Below are positions 1-7,788 of a stretch of DNA of 47,671 nt, piece after piece. How positions within the stretch are numbered: the stretch's first letter is position 1; the number at the start of each line of letters is the position of its first letter. The stretch lies in assembly GCA_021736575.1 (NCBI GenBank), contig JAIPFP010000014.1, positions 1 through 47,671 of the forward strand, read 5' to 3'. The notes beneath the pieces are model-generated. The model ran no database searches. It saw only the letters and a program-made list of their open reading frames with translations, and was not told where the DNA came from. Origin of the DNA: Pirellula sp. (GTDB taxonomy: Bacteria > Planctomycetota > Planctomycetia > Pirellulales > Pirellulaceae). The position numbers and the translations under genes were made by a program.

Positions 1-430
1 TGCCATCTGGCTTTATGCCAGTGGTAATTGACCTTCGCCCTAGCATGAAGGTAACGATCCCCTGGGATAACCCCAGGGGCATTCAATGTATGCCATCTGG
101 CTTTACGCCAGTGGTAACTGACCTTCGCCCTAGCGTGAAGCTAACGATCCCCTGGGATAAACCCAAGGGCATTCAATGCATGCCATCTGGCTTTACGCCA
201 GTGGTAACTGACCTTCGCTCTAGCATGAAGGTAACGATCCCCCGGGATAAACCCAAGGGCATTCAATGTATGCCATCTGGCTTTACGCCAGTGGTAACTG
301 ACCTTCGCTCTAGCATGAAGGTAACGATCCCCTGGGATAAACCCAAGGGCATTCAATGTATGCCATCTGGCTTTACGCCAGTGGTAATTGACCTTCGCCC
401 TAGCACGAAGGTAACGATCCCCTGGGGTAA
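1..430. repeat. 90-bp tandem repeat array (about 4.8 copies)
   Basis: Units begin at 1, 91, 181, 271 and 361. The first four are full 90-bp copies differing at only a few positions. The fifth matches for about 70 bp and then diverges near 430. Each unit carries two hairpins: CTGGC/GCCAG with a 5-nt loop (unit positions 7-21) and a CCCCTGGG/CCCAGGGG-type stem around unit positions 59-78. The second stem is perfect in unit 1 and has one mismatch in the others. Because 90 is a multiple of 3, reading frames stay open through the array on both strands, so the open frames here are not evidence of coding. The left end may continue outside the window. Confidence 0.95.
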
Positions 431-453
431 ACCGGTAAACCGGTGCAACGCTT

Positions 454-566
454 CATCTTTACCCACATTTCAGGGCATCGAAAACCAAGATCCGTTGTTT
501 TTCGTGCTCGTGCTCGTGCTCAGTCCGAAGGACGGTGCTCGTGCAAGAAAGAAGTGGGTAAAGATG
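454..566. repeat. Element bounded by 13-bp perfect inverted repeats
   Basis: CATCTTTACCCAC at 454-466 is repeated in inverse orientation at 554-566. Between the arms lie a short CGTGCT-type tandem run (about 503-520) and the small palindrome GTCC GAA GGAC near 522-531. No clear target-site duplication flanks it. It could be a small MITE-like or structured-RNA element. The remaining bases up to the gene at 761 show no gene. Confidence 0.6.
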
Positions 567-713
567 AGCCTGTCGGCTCACGCCACGGGAATAGTACGAG
601 AGGCACGTACACGGATATTTCGCACCCGGGGTTGCAAGGTAATGAATAAGTTTGTCAGCCCAGAGGGTGCAAATCTCTGCCGGTTGCGTCAGCCACCGGA
701 CCACGCTGTCGTG

Positions 714-719
714 TATACT
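714..719 (+). promoter_or_regulatory. Possible -10 element upstream of the DUF151 gene
   Basis: TATACT lies 41 bases before the ATG at 761 and resembles a sigma70 -10 box. No good -35 box is found at 16-18 bp spacing, so this is only a candidate. Confidence 0.25.
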
Positions 720-760
720 TTAGCAGTTAAGTTCTGCTCCATTACTTTTGCTTTTCTATC

Positions 761-1177
761 ATGTCTACACCTGTCCCAATGCAACTCTCGCGAATCATTA
801 TCACTGAGATCAGTGACAATCAAGTCATCTACTTGAAAGAAGTCGATGGCGAGAGGCAGTTCCCGATTTTGATCGGCATTTTTGAAGCGACCAGCATCGA
901 CAGGCGGGTAAAATCACCGGCACATCCGCCTCGACCTTTGACACATGACTTGATTGTCAACATTGCCGAAGCTCTTGGTGCTGAAATTGAAAGCGTGGTT
1001 ATCTCTGAACTTCACGATCAAACCTATTTCGCGCAATTGAGACTGCGACGAGGTGAAGAGCTGATCGAGATCGATTCCCGTCCCTCAGATGCAATCGCCG
1101 TCGCAGTGACCTTTCAACCGCCTCTTCCCATCTATGTGGCCGAAGAAGTTCTAGAAAAGGTGACAGGAAAGTCGTAA
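761..1177 (+). CDS. Bifunctional nuclease family protein (DUF151)
   Basis: This 138-residue protein matches the DUF151/bifunctional-nuclease fold over nearly its full length. Features include the opening strand with LSRIIITEI, the segment FPILIGIFEA (about residues 36-45), and the conserved C-terminal RPSDAIAVAV (about residues 108-117), which is the family hallmark. Members studied elsewhere have nuclease activity, but their cellular role is poorly defined, so activity here is inferred. The protein has no signal peptide and should be cytoplasmic. Its stop overlaps the next ATG in TAATG (1175-1179), implying translational coupling to the HSP90-like gene. The ATG at 761 is the first in-frame start that gives the full domain. 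Confidence 0.9.
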   Translation: MSTPVPMQLSRIIITEISDNQVIYLKEVDGERQFPILIGIFEATSIDRRVKSPAHPPRPLTHDLIVNIAEALGAEIESVVISELHDQTYFAQLRLRRGEELIEIDSRPSDAIAVAVTFQPPLPIYVAEEVLEKVTGKS

Positions 1178-3048
1178 TGCCATTGGATTCAGCAACGCCG
1201 CATAAAGCGAAACGTATCCCATTCAAAGTCGATATCGCTGGCGTTATCGAAATCATGGGAACGTCCCTCTACAGCCATCCAAACACCCCGATTCGCGAGT
1301 TACTTCAAAACGCGCACGATGCGATTATGCGGCGCCGGGCTCGCGATCTTACCTATCACGGCAGAATCGACGTATTGCAAAATGCGGACGCTCGAACGCT
1401 TACCTTCATCGATGACGGTATTGGGCTCTCATCCAAAGAAGCGGAAGACTATCTTGGAACACTCGGGATCGGAATTACGGGGCTCATCAAAAAAGAAGCA
1501 ACCGACGTATTTGATATTTCGATGCACTCCAACAAACGCGATGGAGGCAACCTCATCGGCCAGTTTGGCATCGGCTTGTTCTCGGCGTTTATGTTGGCTG
1601 ACAAAATCGTCGTCGAAAGTTTGCGTTTCGAGGGAGAAGAAGCCGTGCGTTGGGAAGCAGGCGCTGGTACGGATATTGAACTTTCGACTTCCGATCGAAC
1701 AGTCGCTGGCACTTCGGTTACGCTGTACCTGAAACCGAACTATGCCATCTTCGCGGATGATGCAGAACTCGTCGAGTCTGGTATCAAGCAATACGCAGAC
1801 TTTCTGCCCATCCCCATTCATCTCAACCAATCCAACGCTCGCTCGAACTTGATACAAGCGGCTTGGCTCGAACCGACCCCAGACAATGACGCGGTGGAAG
1901 AACAGATCGCATCCTACTTTGGCGAGACACCGCTCGACGTGATTCCCATTGCTGTCGAAGCACCGGTCGCAATCAAAGGTGCGTTGTATGTTTCACCGCA
2001 GCGTACTCCGGGGTTCGCCGACGATGCAACCATTGCGGTCAGCGTCCGTCGCATGGTCATCTCGCGGCACATTCGGGAGTTGGTACCTATCTGGGCACCG
2101 TTTCTTCGCGGGGTTTTGGAACTGCCTAACTGCTCGCCCACTTCCAATCGCGAGGATCTGGTTCGAGACGCAGTCTTTGATTCCGTTTGCGATTCTATTT
2201 CCGATGAGATCTACGCGCACTTCGACGAACTAACTCGCAATCAACCGCATCGTTGGCAATCGATCTTGCACTGGCACCGCTACACGTTCGCGGGGATGGC
2301 AATCCACGATGAGAAACTGCGTGTGCTGCTGAGCTCAACGTACAAGTTCATCACCTCTCATGGTGAGCTGACGATTGAGCAGATTCTTGCTAGAAGTCGA
2401 GCGGATGCTTTGGTCGAGTCGGAGGCGGACTTTGTCGTTTGGTACAACGCAGACCGGCGACAAGAATCTTGGCTCAACGAGTTCTTCTCCAATAGCAGTT
2501 CGCCTTGTGTTCATACCCTTCGGAGTTTTGAAGAGACATTGTTGGCATCCATGCTCGGTGAGTTGACCGAAGAGCAAGTGGACTTAAGGCCGGCAAGCCC
2601 GTCCTCAGCCAATTTTTGCGAATCAATCTTGGGCTTGGATGAACGCATCGACGCGAGCGACGAATGGCACACGTTTTTTGATTCATTGGACTCGAATATT
2701 TTCATCGCTTCGTCCCCAAGCAAGCAGCCGGTTATCGCGTTCGTCAATGAACGCTATGAACTTTCCAAGACCTTCGACGATTTGCGAGAAAATGGTGAGT
2801 TACCCAAGGGCTTTCAACGATTGATCGACCAGCATTTTCAACGCAGTCCAGCAGGCAAGAACGAAATCATCCTTAACAGCGAGCACCGTTTAGTCCGAAG
2901 AGCCTTGGAACAAGGGACCGCGCATCCACTCGCAAGTGTTCTCCGTATCCTGGTCATCGCAGCCTTGAGCAAAGCTGGAGCAAGAATCAAAAGCATCGCG
3001 CAAGAACTCCAATCCGAGGATCTGGAATCCATCGCGGACGCTTTGTAG
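1177..3048 (+). CDS. HSP90-family (HtpG-like) ATPase chaperone
   Basis: This 623-residue protein has the GHKL ATPase signature at its N-terminus. The N-box RELLQNAHDA (about 40-49) supplies the catalytic Glu and Mg-binding Asn. It is followed by DDGIGLS (79-85), GQFGIGLFS (128-136) and GTSVTLYLK near residue 180. The middle domain keeps the HtpG-like segment SVRRMVISRHIRELVP and the later SNREDL, where HSP90s carry an ATP-sensing Arg. Total length is close to HtpG (about 620-640), but the C-terminal third is only weakly HtpG-like, so partner or dimer contacts may differ. It is probably a cytoplasmic ATP-dependent chaperone. The start overlaps the upstream DUF151 stop by one base, and a membrane-protein gene starts 5 bases downstream, so the three genes are probably one operon. 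Confidence 0.88.
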   Translation: MPLDSATPHKAKRIPFKVDIAGVIEIMGTSLYSHPNTPIRELLQNAHDAIMRRRARDLTYHGRIDVLQNADARTLTFIDDGIGLSSKEAEDYLGTLGIGITGLIKKEATDVFDISMHSNKRDGGNLIGQFGIGLFSAFMLADKIVVESLRFEGEEAVRWEAGAGTDIELSTSDRTVAGTSVTLYLKPNYAIFADDAELVESGIKQYADFLPIPIHLNQSNARSNLIQAAWLEPTPDNDAVEEQIASYFGETPLDVIPIAVEAPVAIKGALYVSPQRTPGFADDATIAVSVRRMVISRHIRELVPIWAPFLRGVLELPNCSPTSNREDLVRDAVFDSVCDSISDEIYAHFDELTRNQPHRWQSILHWHRYTFAGMAIHDEKLRVLLSSTYKFITSHGELTIEQILARSRADALVESEADFVVWYNADRRQESWLNEFFSNSSSPCVHTLRSFEETLLASMLGELTEEQVDLRPASPSSANFCESILGLDERIDASDEWHTFFDSLDSNIFIASSPSKQPVIAFVNERYELSKTFDDLRENGELPKGFQRLIDQHFQRSPAGKNEIILNSEHRLVRRALEQGTAHPLASVLRILVIAALSKAGARIKSIAQELQSEDLESIADAL

Positions 3049-3053
3049 GAATC

Positions 3054-3653
3054 ATGGTTACCAAGGATGACACAACTGATTTAGTGGGCGATTCGGTGGG
3101 CGATACAGTGAGCGATCCATTCGACGAGCGATTAAGCGATTCGATGCAGGAACCACTTCAACCTTCGCGAGCCTCCATCAAAAGCTTTTGGCTTGGATGC
3201 GTTGGCTTATCCACCCTTTCTTTGATCGGTACACTTCTTGTAGGCACATTGGTCGCCAAGTACGAATTTTCGTTTCTCGAAACAAGCCTGTGGACTGCAG
3301 CAAGTTGGCAATTTCTAGCTGCCTGGCATTTTTCTGCATACACCTGCTTGATGCCCTGTATGGTCGTGGGCTCTGTCCTGCGAAGCTCAATCCATTTGTG
3401 GCGTTTGCTCGCGGTTTCCCTCGCCGTTGGATTGCTGTTCAGTATCATTGCAGAGGTCAAATACTACGAATACGCAAATGCTTGGTTCGTACTCGTGGAC
3501 CCTAGCACGCCGACGTTGCCATGCGCTCTCATTTGCGGTTTTGTCGCGAGCGTTTCGTTTGCAATCAATTTAGCACTCTGTGCTTGGTGGCTTCGTTTTT
3601 GCGGATGGCATATTGACCAAACCGCCGAAGGCGAGAGGCAGTTTGAAATCTAG
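3054..3653 (+). CDS. Hypothetical four-helix membrane protein
   Basis: I do not recognise the family. The 199-residue protein starts with about 44 acidic, soluble residues containing the near-repeat VGDSVGDTVSD. Four hydrophobic segments follow at about 45-68, 80-107, 118-137 and 150-180, consistent with an inner-membrane protein with a cytoplasmic N-terminus. Cysteines are scattered through the helices without a metal-binding pattern. The ATG follows the HSP90-like stop by 5 bases, so it is very likely cotranscribed with the DUF151 and HSP90-like genes and may be a membrane client or partner. That link is inference from position only. Confidence 0.7.
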   Translation: MVTKDDTTDLVGDSVGDTVSDPFDERLSDSMQEPLQPSRASIKSFWLGCVGLSTLSLIGTLLVGTLVAKYEFSFLETSLWTAASWQFLAAWHFSAYTCLMPCMVVGSVLRSSIHLWRLLAVSLAVGLLFSIIAEVKYYEYANAWFVLVDPSTPTLPCALICGFVASVSFAINLALCAWWLRFCGWHIDQTAEGERQFEI

Positions 3654-3678
3654 CGGTAATATGGGTGGTACGCCTATG

Positions 3679-3760
3679 GTAGCAGGCGCATTCCATGTGC
3701 CGTCCGCAATTCAAAAACCTTTGGTTTTTGAGGCTACGGCACACGGAGTGTGCCTGCTAC
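3679..3760. repeat. Nested hairpin repeat between convergent genes
   Basis: Outer arms 3679-3703 and 3736-3760 are 25 nt each and complementary except for four positions, most of them G-U compatible. An inner perfect hairpin, CAAAAACC TTT GGTTTTTG, lies at 3712-3730. The element starts 26 bases after the stop at 3653 and precedes the convergent gene end at 3805. It may act as a bidirectional terminator or a REP-like 3' element. Confidence 0.85.
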
Positions 3761-3804
3761 TTTTCAGCCTCTGAGCGAAAGGCGACTCTGGGACGTCCGC
3801 GCAG

Positions 3805-4827
3805 TTACTCGAACTTGACTGGCACGAACGGAGATCGAAAACTTGGGCCCAAGCAAGAGTCATTGAGTCCAAATCCAGCGGCTTGCTGTCGCGCACGGTT
3901 CAAATAGGGATTATCGACAAATTGAGCGTCAATTCGATCGACTCGAACATACTGAATGCGTCCATCAGAAAACAGAATGTTTGCAGCGTTTCGACCGTGT
4001 ATCCAGCCCAAATCCTTGTCCGATTCAATCGGCCATAAGCTGTCCCCCATCACCGGGAAGACGTTATCCGAATCCATGCTTGGCGTGACATAGATTCCAT
4101 CAACGACGTTTCCTAAGGTGAACGCATAATTGCCACCGACTGTATACCTCAAGTTGTTCTGAGTGGTCGGCGACGCGGCCAAAAAAACACTCACGGTTGG
4201 AATCGGTTGATCGATGTCGACACACTCCACAGCAGGACACCATAATCGACGCGAGAATGGCAGCAGCCCGGCATCCTTCAATCGAATTGCGTAAACACCA
4301 GCAAATGAAAGCGGACCAGAAACATCGATTTGTGGTAATCGATGTTCTCGGTCGCCATAAGCAAACTCAGTCAGGGCTTGTCCAATTTTTTGAATGTTCG
4401 ACACGCACGTAACGCGTCGAGCGGAGTCCTGCGCTACTCGGATGCTCGGTAACAAAAAACTAAGAATGACTACCCCAGCCGCCAGCGTCACCAAACTGTC
4501 CAACCAAGCCAACTTGGTTGTTCGCGAACTTTCAAACAGTGGCTGCGACATCGAGACAACTTCCGACCCGTGCTCGGTCGAATTGTCCTCGGAGACTGCG
4601 TCTTGAATAAACTGCATGGTCGACGATGACAAGTCGGCCCTGGGTTCGAAGTGTTCCTCAGACAGTTTCAGCGGGTCCAACAGCCCTCGGAGATCTTGGA
4701 TCCTCTGGTTCAATAGCGGATCCAAAGCGGCCAATCGATCGATTTGTTCTTGCTCATCATGGGACAATGCCATCAACAGGTACCCCAAAAGGGTTTCGTC
4801 CGAGATGTTATTGTTGTTACGACTCAT
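3805..4827 (-). CDS. Anti-sigma-like membrane protein with DUF1559-like C-terminus
   Basis: The protein is 340 residues from the ATG at 4827. A longer frame would need a TTG at 4857. The acidic N-terminal region (DETLLGYLLMALSHDE and following, to about residue 50) resembles planctomycete anti-sigma factors. A single transmembrane helix lies at about 115-135. The exported part has the pattern RRVTCVSNIQKIGQAL just after the helix and GRNAANILFSDGRIQYVR near the C-terminus, as in DUF1559/prepilin-like proteins. The ECF sigma gene lies 77 bases upstream on the same strand. The likely role is to hold that sigma factor at the membrane and release it on an external signal. This is inferred from gene order and domain layout. 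Confidence 0.75.
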   Translation of the reverse strand: MSRNNNNISDETLLGYLLMALSHDEQEQIDRLAALDPLLNQRIQDLRGLLDPLKLSEEHFEPRADLSSSTMQFIQDAVSEDNSTEHGSEVVSMSQPLFESSRTTKLAWLDSLVTLAAGVVILSFLLPSIRVAQDSARRVTCVSNIQKIGQALTEFAYGDREHRLPQIDVSGPLSFAGVYAIRLKDAGLLPFSRRLWCPAVECVDIDQPIPTVSVFLAASPTTQNNLRYTVGGNYAFTLGNVVDGIYVTPSMDSDNVFPVMGDSLWPIESDKDLGWIHGRNAANILFSDGRIQYVRVDRIDAQFVDNPYLNRARQQAAGFGLNDSCLGPSFRSPFVPVKFE

Positions 4828-4904
4828 CGAAGCGCTGTCAAAAAACAAATGAATCAAAAACCGTTGGTCGCAGGCTAACCCGTATCGACCGCCAACCCAG
4901 GATA

Positions 4905-5570
4905 CTACGTCCCGCGAGCGGGTTGGCTATCATCCATACGCATCCAGATCTGATTCAGTTTGCGAATAGCGGTAAAAACGCGACTCTTTACGGTCCCAAG
5001 TGGAATTTGAAGAATTTCCGCAATGTCCGAGTATTTCATACCTTGATAAAAGGCCAGTTGGATCAGATGTTGCGTTGGCTCGCTCAGTTCTCGCAAGGCA
5101 ACTCGAACTCGCGCTCCTGTTTCATTAAACATCGCCTTCTCGTCCGGAGTCGCTTCCGATCCCTCCAGATTTTGACCGATGGAGTCGTCCGAATCACTGT
5201 AAATCGATTTCGCATCGAGGCTCGTCGCTTGATGTCGACGATTGCGTCGCATGAAGTCAATCCCTTTGTTGCTGGCGATCGCGTAAAGCCAGGGTCGGAA
5301 TCGACGTCCCTTTTCAAATTGATCGATTCGCAAGTGCACGCTTAAAAACGTGGCCTGAAAGACATCTTCCGCCTGCTGTACATCACCCAGGAATCGCCGC
5401 AAAAACGTGTAGAGTTCGCGTTCATATCGTTTGACCAGCTTTTCAAAATCCGAAGCACACCTCGTTTCCAAGTAGGAGGCTACCAGCTCCTCGTCGGTTG
5501 GTTCGCTAACTCGCGACTCAAAACCGGGCAAAACCGTTCCAATCGGTTCAAATTCCGTTTTCTGATTCAT
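4905..5570 (-). CDS. ECF-type RNA polymerase sigma factor
   Basis: This 221-residue protein has the two-domain ECF layout. Region 2 (about 30-100) includes DFEKLVKRYERELYTFLRRFLGD, with the family pattern AEDVFQATFLSVH and the DNA-melting segment RFRPWLYAIASNKGIDFMRR. Region 4 (about 155-210) includes the helix-turn-helix MKYSDIAEILQIPLGTVKSRVF. The linker is acidic and rich in Ser and Asp. The start is ATG at 5570. It lies directly upstream of the anti-sigma-like gene, the usual order for a regulator-sensor pair. Its promoter should be in 5571-5927, where no convincing boxes are visible by eye. Confidence 0.93.
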   Translation of the reverse strand: MNQKTEFEPIGTVLPGFESRVSEPTDEELVASYLETRCASDFEKLVKRYERELYTFLRRFLGDVQQAEDVFQATFLSVHLRIDQFEKGRRFRPWLYAIASNKGIDFMRRNRRHQATSLDAKSIYSDSDDSIGQNLEGSEATPDEKAMFNETGARVRVALRELSEPTQHLIQLAFYQGMKYSDIAEILQIPLGTVKSRVFTAIRKLNQIWMRMDDSQPARGT

Positions 5571-5927
5571 GAATGATCTCGGCTGATTTGGCTAATATGG
5601 AGGAAGAGTTTCCAACCAGACGGGACATTCCCAGTCCGCATCTAGCTAGGTTTTTGAGGCGAGATTCGTGCCGTCGGGTTTGGTTGGTCCCGGCGGCCGG
5701 TTGTCCATGCCTAATTGTAGTCGAATACGGTTGCCAAAGTCAAAGATCGGGCCAGCCTCGCGTCGAGATTTTTCCAGATCGTGCTAGCATTTTCGTAGTG
5801 TTATTCGCTTTCCTTCCAGAAAATGGGTATCACCACGTCGTTTCTTTCCGTGCTATTTTCGACACTTTGTAGCTAGCATGTTCTTGCAGTTTCTAATCCG
5901 TTTGGCCACGCAGGTAGGGACTTTGTC
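5571..5927. other. Intergenic stretch, no gene recognised
   Basis: This 357-base stretch separates the minus-strand sigma gene start (5570) from the end of the rraA-like gene (5928). An open frame at 5573-5872 (+) encodes nothing recognisable and lacks a ribosome binding site. The stretch probably contains the sigma-operon promoter, but I could not identify it. I see no clear repeat. Confidence 0.6.
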
Positions 5928-6671
5928 CTACCATTCTCCCGTGCGATCGAATTTTTGTTGTGCGGCTCGTTGAAACGCCGCACCTGCCTGTGCCAACTTC
6001 TCAAGCGTCTCAGCTTGACCTGCGACGCTAGAGTCGCGGGCGGCTGCAATCACCGTGTTGCATTCGTTTCCATCCATAAATATGGCTGCGTCCAGCAACG
6101 CCGCTTCGTCCTCGGCTGGAATCACCATAAATCCATGCTTGTCGGCGTGAATAAGTTGCCCGGGTTTCACGACGCGCCCAAAGACTTCGACTTCACATCC
6201 CCACCGCACCGGTGTCACGTGCGCATGACCAACACATAATCTTCGCGCGATCGCTTTGAAGCCTGCGTTGGTCATTTCATCCAAATCGCGAATGGCCCCA
6301 TCCGTGATCGTACCTACACAACCCAGCGCGCGATGCGCATTGCTGTTGACCTCTCCCCAAAACGAGCCGATCACTCGCGGTTTGTCCAAGTCCTGAATGA
6401 CCACGATCTTTGGTCCAGGTTTCTCTGCGACGTATCGACGATACTCGTTCCACGCATTCGCTTTGGATTTGTGATGACGATTCGACGGCTCCACAACCAG
6501 TGTCACGGCATACCCCACCATGGGCCCCATTTGAGGCATGAAGTCGCGGGTCTCTTCCAGATTGAATGCATCTGCTGCGATGTCGGACTTGGTGATCTGC
6601 TCCCAACCATTGTAAACGGTTGGCGTATTCCAACGCTTGAGTTTGAGTAGATCGGAATGAGGAAGGGTCAT
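5928..6671 (-). CDS. RraA-family protein (aldolase / demethylmenaquinone methyltransferase-like fold)
   Basis: The 247-residue protein has the RraA/HMG-aldolase core. The pattern GSFWGEVNSNAHRALGCVG is followed by TDGAIRDLDEM, which supplies the Arg-Asp pair used by aldolase members for metal and substrate binding. Further conserved patches are PGQLIHADKHGFMVIP and VFGRVVKPG. Family members either cleave 4-hydroxy-4-methyl-2-oxoglutarate-type keto acids or bind RNase E. The metal-site residues and the neighbouring dehydrogenase and transporter favour an enzyme of organic-acid metabolism, but the substrate is unknown. The ATG at 6671 is divergent from the dehydrogenase gene at 6782. Confidence 0.85.
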   Translation of the reverse strand: MTLPHSDLLKLKRWNTPTVYNGWEQITKSDIAADAFNLEETRDFMPQMGPMVGYAVTLVVEPSNRHHKSKANAWNEYRRYVAEKPGPKIVVIQDLDKPRVIGSFWGEVNSNAHRALGCVGTITDGAIRDLDEMTNAGFKAIARRLCVGHAHVTPVRWGCEVEVFGRVVKPGQLIHADKHGFMVIPAEDEAALLDAAIFMDGNECNTVIAAARDSSVAGQAETLEKLAQAGAAFQRAAQQKFDRTGEW

Positions 6672-6781
6672 CGAAGCAGGTCCATTAAAACGAGGGAGCG
6701 AATCGCAGGCATGAGTCTATGCTAAACTATAACAGCCTTTGTCCTGTCCCGAACCCCACCTGACCGAAGCGATCCACTGCA

Positions 6782-7783
6782 ATGGCCTCCTCCCGCTTTC
6801 AGATTTTCATTTCCGACTTTATTGCCGATTCGCTCGAAATTGAGCGAGAAATACTTGGGGACATCGCGGATGTGACCGCTTTGGACGCCCACAGCGAAAT
6901 CGAACTCGTCGGCCGAATCGAGCATGCCGATGCAATGATGCTTTATCACAATCTCGCGATAAGTCGGTCAACGATCGAACGCTTGAAACAGTGCAGGTTG
7001 ATCGTTCGCTGCGGTGTTGGATTCGATAATGTGGATCATGCCTACGCGCGATCGCGAGGCATCGACGTTGCTAACGTTCCCGACTATGGCACCGAAGAAG
7101 TCGCTGATTCCGCCATAGGCATGATGTTGGCTCTGACGCGGGGTATCAATTTTTACAATGTCCGAATGCGCGAGACTCCGGATCCATGGATGTACTCCAC
7201 AGCGGGCAAACTATTTCGACTGAGAGGACGAACGTTTGGCATCCTCGGGCTAGGCCGAATCGGCAGCGCGACAGCGATTCGCGCCAAAGCCCTGGGAATG
7301 AACGTTATTTTCTATGACCCCTTCAAGCAAGATGGATACGACAAGGCTCTTGGCATTCGCCGAGTTGAGTCGCTGGATGAACTCTTGGAGAGCTCGTTTG
7401 TTCTCAGCATGCACTGTCCAAATACGCCAGAAACAAAACACATTATCAATGCCAAGTCGATTCAGAAGATGCCAACAGGGAGTTATCTGGTCAATACCGC
7501 CCGTGGGGCCGTCGTGGACGTGACCGCATTGCCCAATGCGATTGCAAGTGGCAAATTAGCTGGTGCCGCGATCGATGTGTTGGTAGACGAACCACCAGCA
7601 CCTGACAACCCGCTGCTGGCTGCATGGAGAGATCCATCCCATCCTGCGCACACTCGGCTCATCATCAATCCGCATTCCGCCTTCTATTCCGAAGAAGGAC
7701 TAGCGGATATGCGTATCAAAGGTTCGCAAGCCTGTCGCAACGCGTTGCTAGGCGCACCACTTCGAAACATCATCAATCGTTAA
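6782..7783 (+). CDS. CtBP-like D-2-hydroxyacid dehydrogenase
   Basis: The 333-residue protein has the NAD-dependent 2-hydroxyacid dehydrogenase layout. The N-terminal catalytic part includes RCGVGFDNVDHAYARSRGI. The Rossmann motif GILGLGRIGSATAIRA lies near residues 157-172. The active-site Arg is in NTARGAVVD, the Glu in VLVDEPP and the His in INPHSAFYSEEG. The ending resembles CtBP-type members. It should interconvert a 2-keto acid and a D-2-hydroxy acid in the cytoplasm. The MFS gene begins 5 bases after the stop, so the two are cotranscribed, and the RraA-family gene is divergent. Together they suggest uptake and oxidation of a hydroxy or sugar acid. The substrate cannot be read from sequence. 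Confidence 0.92.
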   Translation: MASSRFQIFISDFIADSLEIEREILGDIADVTALDAHSEIELVGRIEHADAMMLYHNLAISRSTIERLKQCRLIVRCGVGFDNVDHAYARSRGIDVANVPDYGTEEVADSAIGMMLALTRGINFYNVRMRETPDPWMYSTAGKLFRLRGRTFGILGLGRIGSATAIRAKALGMNVIFYDPFKQDGYDKALGIRRVESLDELLESSFVLSMHCPNTPETKHIINAKSIQKMPTGSYLVNTARGAVVDVTALPNAIASGKLAGAAIDVLVDEPPAPDNPLLAAWRDPSHPAHTRLIINPHSAFYSEEGLADMRIKGSQACRNALLGAPLRNIINR

Positions 7784-7788
7784 GCGAT

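Noticed and set aside
1-430. CRISPR array
   Set aside because: The whole 90-bp unit is conserved with no variable spacers, and no cas gene is present.
15-836. 273-residue repeat protein (+), and a 71-residue frame on the minus strand
   Set aside because: Frames stay open only because the 90-bp repeat is a multiple of 3. The + frame runs into the DUF151 gene and has no ribosome binding site.
5573-5872. 99-residue open frame (+)
   Set aside because: No recognisable domain, unlikely composition and no ribosome binding site; it lies in the sigma-operon promoter region.
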